From Mesorhizobium huakuii (GTDB lineage: Bacteria > Pseudomonadota > Alphaproteobacteria > Rhizobiales > Rhizobiaceae), in contig NZ_CP050296.1 in the NCBI RefSeq assembly GCF_014189455.1, positions 4,894,001-4,958,000 of the forward strand: a stretch of 64,000 nt of DNA. Reading direction: 5' to 3'. Made by a program: the position numbers and the translations under genes. Under the pieces are notes generated by a model, which saw nothing but the letters and a program-made list of their open reading frames with translations, ran no database searches and was not told the DNA's origin. How positions within the stretch are numbered: the stretch's first letter is position 1; each line of letters opens with the position of its first letter. Positions 1-7,513 of this stretch are shown in pieces.

Positions 1-89
1 TTTCGACTGGATAGGTTCCATATCCATGGAGTGGCAGCAGCCGCGGAAACCGTCAAGCGGCAAGCGGATGCGGGGCTGCCGCCAACCCG

Positions 90-1001
90 TCAGGCGGTGA
101 AGATGTCGCGCGTGGAAAACCAGTCTTTCGCCGTCTCGACGAATGCCAGCGCTGCATTCGACACGCGCTGATGCGTGTCATAGGTGAGGATGATCCGCTG
201 CATCGGCAGCGGATCCGACAACGGCTTGCAGATCAGCGGCAGTCCGTCATAGCTGCGGTCGCCGTGCGGCCGGGTGTAGCTGACCGCGACACCAAAACCG
301 TTCGCCACCATGCTGCGCTGGAGTTCGAACGAACTCGTCGCCCTATCGGCCACCGGTGAGAGACCGCGGCCGCAGAACAGGTCGAGCATGTGCTGCCAGC
401 TCTGCGGCTGGTCCGTCGTGATCAGCGGATAGGCGGCCAGATCGGCCAGGCTGACCTCAAGGCGGTCCGCCAGCTTATGGCCTGCCGGCAACAGCGCATG
501 CGGCCGCAGCTCGTGCAGCAGGATGCGGGCGAAATGCGACGGCAGGCCGAGATCGTAACTCAGGCCGAGATCGATGGCGGCGTCCGCCAGACGCCGCCCG
601 AGCGTCTCGAACGTTTCATCGCGAACGATCACCGCGACGCTTGGATGGCGCTCGGAGAAGGCGCGGATGAGACCCGGTGCGAAGTAGGGCGCCAAATCCT
701 CGAAACATCCAAGCACCAGCTCGCCGCCGACAACTGAACTGCCTGAACTCAGGCTCATCAGTTCATCCGCCTCGGTAAGAACCTGTTTTGCCTTGGCCAC
801 GACGATACGGCCGAACGAGGTCAGCGAAACACCGCTTCCGCGCTGGCGCACGAACAGTTTTTGGCCGAAATCCTTTTCGATGGCGTCGATCGCCACCGAA
901 ATCGACGGCTGCGAGATGTTCAGAGTCTTGGCCGCACCGGTGACGCTGCCGTGGCGGGCGACGGCGACCAGGTAGCGCAGTTGTGTCAGGGTGAGGCTCA
1001 T
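90..1001 (-). CDS. LysR-family transcriptional regulator
   Basis: A 303-residue LysR-type regulator. Residues about 3–62 form the winged helix-turn-helix (LRYLVAVARHGSVTGAAKTL, then NISQPSIS). The rest is a periplasmic-binding-protein-like effector domain of normal family length. An in-frame TTG lies two codons upstream, but the ATG at 1001 is preferred. The gene diverges from a phytanoyl-CoA dioxygenase gene starting at 1092, the usual arrangement when a LysR protein controls its neighbour. The shared 90-bp gap holds a T-N11-A type palindrome at 999–1015. The effector cannot be read from the sequence. Family assignment is sure; the target is inferred. Confidence 0.93.
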   Translation of the reverse strand: MSLTLTQLRYLVAVARHGSVTGAAKTLNISQPSISVAIDAIEKDFGQKLFVRQRGSGVSLTSFGRIVVAKAKQVLTEADELMSLSSGSSVVGGELVLGCFEDLAPYFAPGLIRAFSERHPSVAVIVRDETFETLGRRLADAAIDLGLSYDLGLPSHFARILLHELRPHALLPAGHKLADRLEVSLADLAAYPLITTDQPQSWQHMLDLFCGRGLSPVADRATSSFELQRSMVANGFGVAVSYTRPHGDRSYDGLPLICKPLSDPLPMQRIILTYDTHQRVSNAALAFVETAKDWFSTRDIFTA

Positions 1002-1015
1002 AGTCAAAATCTATG
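999..1015. promoter_or_regulatory. Candidate LysR box in divergent promoter
   Basis: The 5-bp arms CATAG and CTATG are perfect inverted repeats separated by 7 bp and fit the T-N11-A pattern typical of LysR operators. The site overlaps the start codon of the LysR gene, so it would suit autorepression. This rests on pattern alone. Confidence 0.35.
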
Positions 1016-1091
1016 TGTCGGATGAGAAGTTATTATTTTACTGAATGAATGCGGGTTGCGATAGTCGTCCCGATCCTGAAAGGAGGACACC

Positions 1092-1913
1092 ATGGCTTCC
1101 CAGACTGCTACCCGCGCCATCGACACTGACCTGATCGATGCGCAAACTATTGCCGACTACCAGCGTGACGGCGCGGTTTGCATCCGTGGCGCCTTCAAGG
1201 GCTGGGTCGATACGATTGCCGCGGGCATCGAGCGCAACATGCAGAACCGCAGCACCACCGCGTCCGACATCGCCAATGGCCGCGGCAGTTTCTTCGACGA
1301 TTACTGCAATTGGGAGCGCATTCCCGAATTCGTCGAGGTGGTGCGGAAATCGCCGGCCGCGCAAATCGCGGCGGCGGTGATGCAGTCGCGCACCGCGCAG
1401 TTCTTCCACGATCACGTGCTGGTCAAGGAACCCGGCACGCAGAAGCCGACGCCCTGGCATCAGGACATCCCCTATTACTTCGTCGATGGCCAGCAGACGG
1501 TGAGCTTCTGGATTCCCATCGACCCGGTGAAGGAGGCGACGCTGCGGCTGATCGCCGGCTCGCACAAATGGGACAAGATGATCCTGCCGGTGCGCTGGCT
1601 CGACGACAGCAATTTTTATGCCGGCGAGGGCGACTATCTGCCGGTGCCCGATCCCGATAACGATCCGTCGTTGAAGGTGCTCGAATGGGAGATGGAGCCG
1701 GGCGACGCCATCCTGTTCGACTTCCGCACCGCGCATGGCGCGCGCGGCAATCTGACCGCTGCACGGCGCCGGGCGCTGTCGCTGCGCTGGGTGGGCGACG
1801 ATGCCCATTATGTCGATAGGCCGGGCCGCACCTCGCCGCCCTATCATGGCCACGGCATGCAGCCGGGCCAGAAACTGCGCGAGGACTGGTTCCCGGTGGT
1901 TTTTCCCGGCTAG
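1092..1913 (+). CDS. Phytanoyl-CoA dioxygenase (PhyH) family protein
   Basis: A 273-residue Fe(II)/2-oxoglutarate-dependent oxygenase of the PhyH family. The iron-binding facial triad is visible: H-x-D in TPWHQDIPYY and the distal His in FRTAHGARGN, followed by an Arg-rich stretch suited to 2-oxoglutarate. The start is marked by a near-perfect ribosome site (AAAGGAGG) 6–7 bases before the ATG. The gene diverges from a LysR regulator that probably controls it. PhyH proteins hydroxylate very different substrates (acyl-CoA, ectoine, phosphonates), so the substrate is unknown. A strong hairpin follows the stop codon. Confidence 0.9.
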   Translation: MASQTATRAIDTDLIDAQTIADYQRDGAVCIRGAFKGWVDTIAAGIERNMQNRSTTASDIANGRGSFFDDYCNWERIPEFVEVVRKSPAAQIAAAVMQSRTAQFFHDHVLVKEPGTQKPTPWHQDIPYYFVDGQQTVSFWIPIDPVKEATLRLIAGSHKWDKMILPVRWLDDSNFYAGEGDYLPVPDPDNDPSLKVLEWEMEPGDAILFDFRTAHGARGNLTAARRRALSLRWVGDDAHYVDRPGRTSPPYHGHGMQPGQKLREDWFPVVFPG

Positions 1914-1925
1914 GTCGAGTTGCCA

Positions 1926-1958
1926 GAAAATCGGCGGCGAGGGCCGCCGCCGATTTTC
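1926..1958 (+). terminator. Stem-loop terminator after PhyH gene
   Basis: A perfect 13-bp inverted repeat (arms 1926–1938 and 1946–1958, 7-base loop) whose distal arm ends in GATTTTC. It sits 12 bases after the dioxygenase stop codon. The A/T-rich stem base supplies the U-run. Confidence 0.7.
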
Positions 1959-2069
1959 GGCTGGGATGACGTTCCCGTGCGCAATTTCGATCAAAACACC
2001 CTGATGCCTTGACCCGTCGCCCGGAGAGCAATAGCGGGTGCTCTCCAGGGTTTGCATCAAGAGGTGGCC

Positions 2070-3347
2070 ATGAACGTTCTTCTTCTAGGCTCCGGTGGCC
2101 GCGAACATGCGCTTGCCTGGAAGCTTGCCGCCTCACCGCTGCTAACCAAGCTCTACGCGGCCCCAGGCAATCCCGGCATTGCCGCCGAGGCAGAACTGGT
2201 GAAGCTCGACATCATCGATCACGCTACTGTTGCCGCCTTCTGCCGGGAGAAGAAAGTCGACCTCGTCGTCGTCGGTCCGGAAGGGCCGCTGGTCGCCGGC
2301 ATTGCCGACGATCTGCGCGCCGAAAACATCCGCGTCTTCGGCCCTTCCAAGGCCGCCGCGCGGTTGGAAGGCTCTAAGGGGTTCACCAAGGATCTCTGCG
2401 CTCGATACAACATCCCCACTGCCGCCTATGGTCGTTTCAACGATCTGGCCTCGGCCAAAGCCTATGTCGAAAAGACGGGTGCACCGATCGTCATCAAGGC
2501 CGACGGGCTCGCCGCCGGCAAGGGTGTCACCGTCGCCATGACGCTGGACGAGGCGCGGGCAGCACTCGATGCCTGTTTCGAGGGCTCCTTCGGCGCCGCC
2601 GGCGCGGAAGTGGTGGTCGAGGAATTCATGACCGGCGAGGAGGCGAGCTTCTTCTGCCTCTGCGACGGCACCACCGCGTTGCCCTTCGGCACGGCACAGG
2701 ACCACAAACGCGTCGGCGATGGCGACACCGGCCCCAACACCGGCGGCATGGGCGCCTATTCGCCGGCGCCGGTGATGACGCCGGAAATGGTCGAGCGCAC
2801 CATGCGCGAGATCATCGAGCCGACCATGCGCGGCATGTCAGAGCTTGGCGCACCCTTTGCCGGCATTTTGTTCGCCGGGCTGATGATCACCGACAAGGGG
2901 CCGAAACTGATCGAATACAACACCCGCTTCGGCGATCCGGAATGCCAGGTGCTGATGATGCGGCTGAAGGACGATCTGCTGGTCCTGCTCAACGCCGCCG
3001 TGGACGGTCAACTGGCGCACACGTCCATACGCTGGCGCGACGAGGCGGCGCTCACCGTGGTGATGGCGGCGCGGGGCTATCCCGGCACGCCGGAAAAGGG
3101 CTCGGTCATCCGCGGCGTCGAGGACGCGGCGAGCGATGGCGTCCAGATCTTCCACGCCGGCACCGCCATCAATGGTGGTGCGCTGGTCGCCAATGGCGGC
3201 CGCGTCCTCAATGTCACCGCGACCGGCGCCACGGTCGGCGAGGCGCAGGCGCGGGCCTACGCCGCCCTCGACCGGATCGACTGGCCGGACGGATTCTGCC
3301 GCCGTGACATCGGCTGGCAGGCTGTGGCGCGCGAGCGGGCGAGCTGA
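2070..3347 (+). CDS. purD: Phosphoribosylamine–glycine ligase (GAR synthetase)
   Basis: A 425-residue cytoplasmic ATP-grasp enzyme that joins glycine to phosphoribosylamine in the second step of purine synthesis. The N-terminus [17 protein letters not shown] is diagnostic. The ATP-grasp core follows ([18 protein letters not shown] near the metal site), with the C-terminal domain ending in RDIGW. The ATG at 2070 is preceded by GAGGTGG and is chosen over an in-frame upstream Met at 2052. Length is normal for PurD. It converges on the GH25 gene 17 bp downstream. No purine riboswitch was seen upstream. Confidence 0.97.
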   Translation: MNVLLLGSGGREHALAWKLAASPLLTKLYAAPGNPGIAAEAELVKLDIIDHATVAAFCREKKVDLVVVGPEGPLVAGIADDLRAENIRVFGPSKAAARLEGSKGFTKDLCARYNIPTAAYGRFNDLASAKAYVEKTGAPIVIKADGLAAGKGVTVAMTLDEARAALDACFEGSFGAAGAEVVVEEFMTGEEASFFCLCDGTTALPFGTAQDHKRVGDGDTGPNTGGMGAYSPAPVMTPEMVERTMREIIEPTMRGMSELGAPFAGILFAGLMITDKGPKLIEYNTRFGDPECQVLMMRLKDDLLVLLNAAVDGQLAHTSIRWRDEAALTVVMAARGYPGTPEKGSVIRGVEDAASDGVQIFHAGTAINGGALVANGGRVLNVTATGATVGEAQARAYAALDRIDWPDGFCRRDIGWQAVARERAS

Positions 3348-3364
3348 GATTTCGGAGCGGCAGT

Positions 3365-4528
3365 TTACGGCTGACCGCGATCGATTTCGGTCGAGCCGGT
3401 GCTGACGGGGTCGGCAGCGGCAAAGGCGGCGTCCAACTGCTCGGGCGAGCGTTGCCCGGTCCGCTTCCAGGCGACATATTGCACAATGCCAAAGCCCGGC
3501 CTGCGCGGCACCGTCTTCACCACAGGCATGCGGAAGCCGTCGCGGAATTTGGACCAGCGCGAGCCGAGCACCGCGACCATTTCCTCGAAGGTCGGCGGCG
3601 TTGCCACATCGGCATAGATGATGGTGGTCTTGCCGGCCAGCGCTGCCTCGCGCGAGAGCGGCACCGGCACGCTGGCGAGATAGTCGGATGGCACATCGAT
3701 CAGCCCGCCAAAGGGCCATTGCTGGCGCAGTGTGGCGGCATCTGTCGGCGCGACGTTGACGTCGATATCGTTAGGCGTGCCGGCAACCCTGTAGGGGCAA
3801 CGGAAACGGCCGCAATTGGCCTGCGCCGAGAATTGCCAAAGTGCGTAGCTCCGCCAGTTGCCCATCGGAAAATGCACGTCGATGTCAGGCTTGTAGCGTG
3901 CGTACCAAAGCGGCAGCCGCGACAGGAGCCGGTATTTGTAGCGGCTGTCGGCGATATACTGGGCGGTCTTGCCGTTGGTGTAGAGCACCGGGAAGCGGCC
4001 GACGCGCCGATGCACCTGGCGCACGAACTCCTCGGCATCGTCGAGCGACATCCATTGCGAGGGATCGATGCCTTCGATATCGAGCACCATGAGATCGTCC
4101 GGCGCGGGATCAGCGAAATCGAGGAAATTGTTGGCCTGCTCAACCGGATTGCCGGGGCGGGCAAGATGATAGGCGCCCCATTTCAGGCCGAGCGCCTTGG
4201 CCACGACCCGACGCGTCTGAAACAGTTCGCGCGTCACGGCATGGCGTTTCCACAGCGCCTTGCAGAGCTTCACGTCAGTGTCGCTGCCGAAACAGAAATA
4301 GGGCGGCGGCATGCCGTCCGACGCCTTGTTGATAAAGGCGACGATGCGCTTGTCGGTGGCCAGCTGCGCCCAGTCGATGGAATTGTACTCGTAGGCGTCG
4401 ATGACCAGCGCGCGGTCGGCACTCTTCCACGGCTCGGAAAAGTCCGAAGCCTTTGCCGCCGATATCAGCGCCATCATCGCCGCGAGAGCGATCGCTGAGC
4501 GGCGAAGAAGATGCGCCGGCGTTTTCAA
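3365..4528 (-). CDS. Secreted GH25-family lysozyme-like protein
   Basis: A 387-residue exported protein. A signal peptide (about residues 1–27, ending SAAKAS-D) precedes a glycoside hydrolase 25 fold: VIDAYEYNSIDWAQL gives the first beta strand with its Asp, and MVLDIEGIDPSQW carries the D-x-E catalytic pair expected in muramidases. GH25 enzymes cleave the MurNAc–GlcNAc bond of peptidoglycan. About 110 residues after the barrel form an unassigned C-terminal extension. It acts in the periplasm or outside the cell. The gene stands alone, convergent with purD. Catalytic activity is inferred from the preserved acidic residues. Confidence 0.85.
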   Translation of the reverse strand: MKTPAHLLRRSAIALAAMMALISAAKASDFSEPWKSADRALVIDAYEYNSIDWAQLATDKRIVAFINKASDGMPPPYFCFGSDTDVKLCKALWKRHAVTRELFQTRRVVAKALGLKWGAYHLARPGNPVEQANNFLDFADPAPDDLMVLDIEGIDPSQWMSLDDAEEFVRQVHRRVGRFPVLYTNGKTAQYIADSRYKYRLLSRLPLWYARYKPDIDVHFPMGNWRSYALWQFSAQANCGRFRCPYRVAGTPNDIDVNVAPTDAATLRQQWPFGGLIDVPSDYLASVPVPLSREAALAGKTTIIYADVATPPTFEEMVAVLGSRWSKFRDGFRMPVVKTVPRRPGFGIVQYVAWKRTGQRSPEQLDAAFAAADPVSTGSTEIDRGQP

Positions 4529-4604
4529 ACAGGGGATCCCCGTTGATCAAACACCGATGGTGAACCGGTATGGTTAAGGAAGTGCTTCGAGGCAATGCGG
4601 TGCG

Positions 4605-5108
4605 TCAGCCGAACAGCTTCAATGCCGTTGCCACCGACAGGAACATCGACAACAGGCGGCCTTGAAATGGCGTGAAACCATGCTTGCGATAAAAAGCGGC
4701 AGCCTTGTCGTCCTTGGCGTCGACGATCAGTGCGAAGGAGGCGGGAGCAGCTTGGGCGCAGCGCCGAAGCGCATCCACGACAAGTATCGATCCAACTCGT
4801 TGTCCTTGATATCGGGTATCGACCGCCAACCTCCCGATCAATATGGCGGGCAGAACTGGATAGCGCGGTAGGCGTTTTGTCAGGTCGTCCGGCAGGGAAG
4901 CGATGGGCACACTCGATGCTGCAAGAGTGTAATATCCGGCAATCAGATCGACATTACGGTCTGCAGCGACGAAGCAGTTGCTGATTCGGCGTTTGACGTC
5001 CTGGCTCGCCTGCTCGCGCAGATAATGGTCGAGTGCCACCACGCCACAGCTGAATGCCTTACGATCATGCGACCCGCCCAGCGGCTCGATGATCAGGTTG
5101 AGACTCAC
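4605..5108 (-). CDS. GNAT toxin of a TacT/KacT-type toxin–antitoxin pair
   Basis: A 167-residue GCN5-related acetyltransferase of the TacT/AtaT group, which block translation by acetylating the amino acid on charged tRNA. Features are the N-terminal FSCGVVALDHYLREQASQD signature, the acetyl-CoA loop region RLAVDTRYQGQRVG (motif A) and AFYRKHGF near the C-terminus. Its start overlaps the stop of the DUF1778 antitoxin gene by 4 bp (ATGA), so the two are translationally coupled, antitoxin first. Which tRNA is modified cannot be told. Assignment as a toxin rests on family plus gene order. Confidence 0.9.
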   Translation of the reverse strand: MSLNLIIEPLGGSHDRKAFSCGVVALDHYLREQASQDVKRRISNCFVAADRNVDLIAGYYTLAASSVPIASLPDDLTKRLPRYPVLPAILIGRLAVDTRYQGQRVGSILVVDALRRCAQAAPASFALIVDAKDDKAAAFYRKHGFTPFQGRLLSMFLSVATALKLFG

Positions 5109-5392
5109 CGGGATTCGGCGACAAGTCGCTTGTAGGCGTCGGCGGCTTTGCGCAGCGCTTCATTGGGTTCGGGCGGATTGAGAATGGCCTCTACCAGAGC
5201 GCGCTGATCCTCGATGGAAAGGCGGATGATAGCGGTTTCCTCAATGGTGCGTTGTGCAGCTTCCTGCGCTGCGGAGACCACGAAGTCGCTGACGCTGCGG
5301 CCCTGGATTTCGGCGGCACGTTTCACCACACTCAGCATATCCGGTGATATCCGAGCTTCGATACGGGCGGTACGGGTCTGTTGGTTTGGCAT
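5105..5392 (-). CDS. DUF1778 (TacA-like) antitoxin
   Basis: A 95-residue ribbon-helix-helix antitoxin. RTARIEARISPDMLSVVKRA forms the DNA-binding strand and helix, and GRSVSDFVVSAAQEAA completes the RHH fold. The acidic C-terminal part should wrap the GNAT toxin encoded just downstream with a 4-bp overlap. The ATG at 5392 is preferred to an in-frame GTG at 5401 because GAGGTG lies 8–9 bases before it. Such antitoxins repress their own operon, and a perfect palindrome lies about 20 bp upstream. Confidence 0.9.
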   Translation of the reverse strand: MPNQQTRTARIEARISPDMLSVVKRAAEIQGRSVSDFVVSAAQEAAQRTIEETAIIRLSIEDQRALVEAILNPPEPNEALRKAADAYKRLVAESR

Positions 5393-5413
5393 CGCTATCA
5401 CCTCTAGCGCAAC

Positions 5414-5436
5414 ATGTACGGTTTTTGCCCGTACAT
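5414..5436 (-). promoter_or_regulatory. Palindromic operator of the GNAT/DUF1778 operon
   Basis: A perfect 8-bp inverted repeat, ATGTACGG (5414–5421) and CCGTACAT (5429–5436), with a 7-bp A/T-rich spacer. It lies just upstream of the antitoxin start, where the RHH antitoxin would be expected to bind and autorepress. The role is inferred from position and symmetry. Confidence 0.7.
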
Positions 5437-5450
5437 ATCAAGCGCAGCGC

Positions 5451-5687
5451 TCACCGCCGGCTGAATGACTGAACCTCAAACGGGTCGGGCGCCGGCTCTT
5501 GCTGCAGCGTGCCCTCGGCGGCGCGTTTGCGATGGTGGGCGAGAGAACATTGCGGCGAGCACAATATGCCGCGATCCGACCAGTAGGCGGCGCCATGTTC
5601 CAACTGGCCGCCATGATGCCAGAATCCCGTTGCGCGGTAAGGCAAGCCGCATTCGATGCAGCGATAGGCGTCGGGTCTGGCGAGCAT
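5451..5687 (-). CDS. Small Cys-rich hypothetical protein
   Basis: A 78-residue protein with two Cys pairs, C-x2-C (CIECGLPY) near residue 10 and C-x3-C (CSPQCSLAHH) near residue 45. With several His residues, this suggests a small zinc-ribbon-like fold. The tail is Lys/Arg/Glu-rich. The ribosome site is weak. It lies between the toxin–antitoxin operator and the acyl-CoA dehydrogenase promoter. The function is not recognised. The patterned Cys residues are the main reason for calling it a real gene. Confidence 0.55.
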   Translation of the reverse strand: MLARPDAYRCIECGLPYRATGFWHHGGQLEHGAAYWSDRGILCSPQCSLAHHRKRAAEGTLQQEPAPDPFEVQSFSRR

Positions 5688-5792
5688 GGGCAGGTTCCGG
5701 TCGGCTGGTTCTGGTCGTCGCCGGTCGATTTGATGCGGCGTCCGTCGAACTTAATACAGGCCGGCGCGATTGCAAAATCCGCGTGACAAAAT

Positions 5793-5808
5793 TTGACGTT
5801 TACGTAAA
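5793..5808 (+). promoter_or_regulatory. Candidate LiuR/fatty-acid-regulator type operator
   Basis: A 16-bp near-palindrome (TTGACGT-TT-ACGTAAA) lies about 90 bp before the acyl-CoA dehydrogenase start. It resembles the motifs described for MerR-type regulators of branched-chain and fatty-acid degradation (LiuR) in proteobacteria. The gene it would control is now broken by an insertion sequence. Attribution to a named regulator is by recollection of the motif only. Confidence 0.4.
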
Positions 5809-5900
5809 AAGAAGATGGGAGACCGCCCAAAGGCGGATGGTTTTGCGACCGCACCGGCTCTAGGGTCGGCGAGGCCGATGCATCAGGAGGATCGAGCGGC

Positions 5901-6128
5901 ATGTATCGGGCACCGGTCGAGGATATCGCATTCACGCTGAAGCACGTTGCCGGCATGAAATCCGCTCTCGATGCCGGCACCTTCGGCGATCTCGGCGAGG
6001 ATCTGGTCGATGCTGTCCTTGGCGAGGCCGGCCGTTTCGCCACCGACGAGGTGGCGCCGCTCTACAAGATCGGTGACGAGCACGGTGCCGTGTTGAAAGA
6101 CGCCGGAGCTATGCTGCAATTTGGGTGA
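5901..6128 (+). pseudogene. Acyl-CoA dehydrogenase, 5' fragment (IS-interrupted)
   Basis: The first 68 codons of a FadE/DmdC-type acyl-CoA dehydrogenase (MYRAPVEDIAFTLKHVAGM is the typical N-terminus), preceded by AGGAGG. Native sequence ends at 6105, where an IS256-family element begins. Translation then runs seven codons into the element and stops at 6128. Removing the element and one copy of the 9-bp target duplication joins this fragment in frame to the 3' part beginning at 7514, giving a 589-residue enzyme. The truncated product lacks all catalytic and FAD-binding parts. Confidence 0.93.
6097..6105. repeat. Left 9-bp target-site duplication of IS
   Basis: AAGACGCCG here is repeated at 7505–7513 on the other side of the element. 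An 8–9 bp duplication is normal for IS256-family transposition. Confidence 0.95.
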
Positions 6129-7504
6129 CGAGGCTGATCAAGCGGCGCTCTGCGGCTTCAGTTCAATGACCTCGATTCCATCCTGGAACGTTGCACCTGC
6201 GATGAGTTTAGGCAACTGATTTTGTCCTTTCAGTCGTCGCCACGTCCTGGCCGCGGCCATGACCAGCTTGAAGACCATCAGCCTGGCGGTTTTCGAGGAG
6301 AGTGAGCCCTTGGTACGCACCGTGCGATGGCGAACGGTCGCAAAGACGCTCTCGATGGGATTGGACGTTCGCAGATGATCCCAATGTTCGGCGGGGAAAT
6401 CGTAGAACGCCAGCAAGGCATTCTGATCTTTGGTCAGGCAGTCGACCGCCTTGCCGTATTTCGCATCATATTTCTCGACAAAGACGGCAATCGCCGTCTC
6501 GGCTGAGGCTCGGTTCGGGGCGGAAAAGATTTCGCGCAAGTCCGTCTTCATGGCGGCCTGCACCGATTTCGGCACCTTGTTGAGCACGTTGGCTGTCTTG
6601 TGCACCCAGCATCGCTGGTGCTTGGTGCCGGGAAGGAGCTCATCGAGCGCTTTCCAGAAGCCAAGCGCGCCGTCGCCGACGGCAAGATCGGGCGCGATCT
6701 GCAGGCCACGACGCTTGACGTCGACCAGCAGCTCGCGCCAGCTCTGTGCGCTCTCACGAATGCCGGTCTGGAAGCCGAGCAGCTCTTTCTTGCCCTCGGG
6801 CGTGGCGCCGATCAGGACCAGCATGCATTCGGCATGATCTTCCATCCGGGCCTGCAGGTAGACCCCGTCCGCCCACACATACACATAGCGGCGCGCCGAA
6901 AGATCGCGCTTTTGCCAACGATCGTATTCGATGCCCCACTCCGCCGTCAGTCGCGTGATCACCGAGGGTGAGAGGTTCGGCGCCTCCTTGCCCAACAGAG
7001 CTGCCAGAGCTTCCTGAAAGTCGCCCGTCGAAATGCCGCGCAGATAGAGAACGGGAAGAAGCGCATCCAGACTTCGTGTCCGACGCGCCCATTTCGGCAG
7101 GATCGATGAGGAAAAACGGATGCGCTCCGCTTCACCGTTCGCGCCGCGATCCCGGACCTTCACCCGGCTGACGGGCACCGCCCCGATCCCCGTCTGGATG
7201 CTCCGCTCCGGCCCGTGACCGTGCCGGACCAGCCGGTCACGTCCGTCCGGAAGCTTGAGATCCCGCATCTCGGCAAGAAACGCTTCGGCCTCCATCTCGA
7301 TCGCCTGCGCCAGCAATTTGCGCGCGCCGGTGCGAAGCACATCCGTCAGGGGATCATCGATTTCGTCGGGCTGACGAAGGCGAACAATGTTGATAGTCTC
7401 GTTCATGGCGTATCGCTCTCCTTGAGAGGTTCTGGCAGGCTTCATCACCCGCCTCGATACGCCGCCCTTCTCAAACCGTCATCACCCAGTTTCAGCCATA
7501 GCTC
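6106..7504 (-). mobile_element. IS256-family insertion sequence, complete
   Basis: A 1,399-bp element with imperfect terminal inverted repeats: both ends read GAGCTATG inward, then share AA and TGGGTGA, about 19 of 26 positions matching without gaps. It is flanked by the 9-bp direct repeat AAGACGCCG and carries one intact transposase gene on the minus strand. All parts needed for transposition seem present, so the element may still be active. It disrupts an acyl-CoA dehydrogenase gene. The intact ends and identical target duplications suggest a fairly recent insertion. Confidence 0.95.
6138..7406 (-). CDS. IS256-family transposase
   Basis: A 422-residue DDE transposase of the IS256/Mutator type. 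The first Asp is in YVWADGVYL, the second in AVGDGALGFW, the CWVHK motif typical of the family follows, and the Glu is in TSNPIESVFATVRHRT. The ATG at 7406 is chosen because GGAGAG lies 8 bases upstream; an in-frame Met at 7448 would add 14 residues. The gene fills the 1,399-bp element. No frameshift or internal stop is seen, so the enzyme should be functional. Confidence 0.96.
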   Translation of the reverse strand: MNETINIVRLRQPDEIDDPLTDVLRTGARKLLAQAIEMEAEAFLAEMRDLKLPDGRDRLVRHGHGPERSIQTGIGAVPVSRVKVRDRGANGEAERIRFSSSILPKWARRTRSLDALLPVLYLRGISTGDFQEALAALLGKEAPNLSPSVITRLTAEWGIEYDRWQKRDLSARRYVYVWADGVYLQARMEDHAECMLVLIGATPEGKKELLGFQTGIRESAQSWRELLVDVKRRGLQIAPDLAVGDGALGFWKALDELLPGTKHQRCWVHKTANVLNKVPKSVQAAMKTDLREIFSAPNRASAETAIAVFVEKYDAKYGKAVDCLTKDQNALLAFYDFPAEHWDHLRTSNPIESVFATVRHRTVRTKGSLSSKTARLMVFKLVMAAARTWRRLKGQNQLPKLIAGATFQDGIEVIELKPQSAA

Positions 7505-7513
7505 AAGACGCCG
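7505..7513. repeat. Right 9-bp target-site duplication of IS
   Basis: The second copy of AAGACGCCG, identical to 6097–6105. The codons that follow (A-V-T-T-P-P-G-W-K) continue the interrupted dehydrogenase. Confidence 0.95.

Noticed and set aside
1038..2060. Long minus-strand open frame opposite the PhyH gene (340 codons)
   Set aside because: Composition is Arg/His/Ala-rich with no motif, and it mirrors a well-supported gene. Long antisense frames are expected in GC-rich DNA.
3452..4498. 348-codon plus-strand frame opposite the GH25 gene
   Set aside because: No motif; the minus-strand gene has a signal peptide and catalytic residues.
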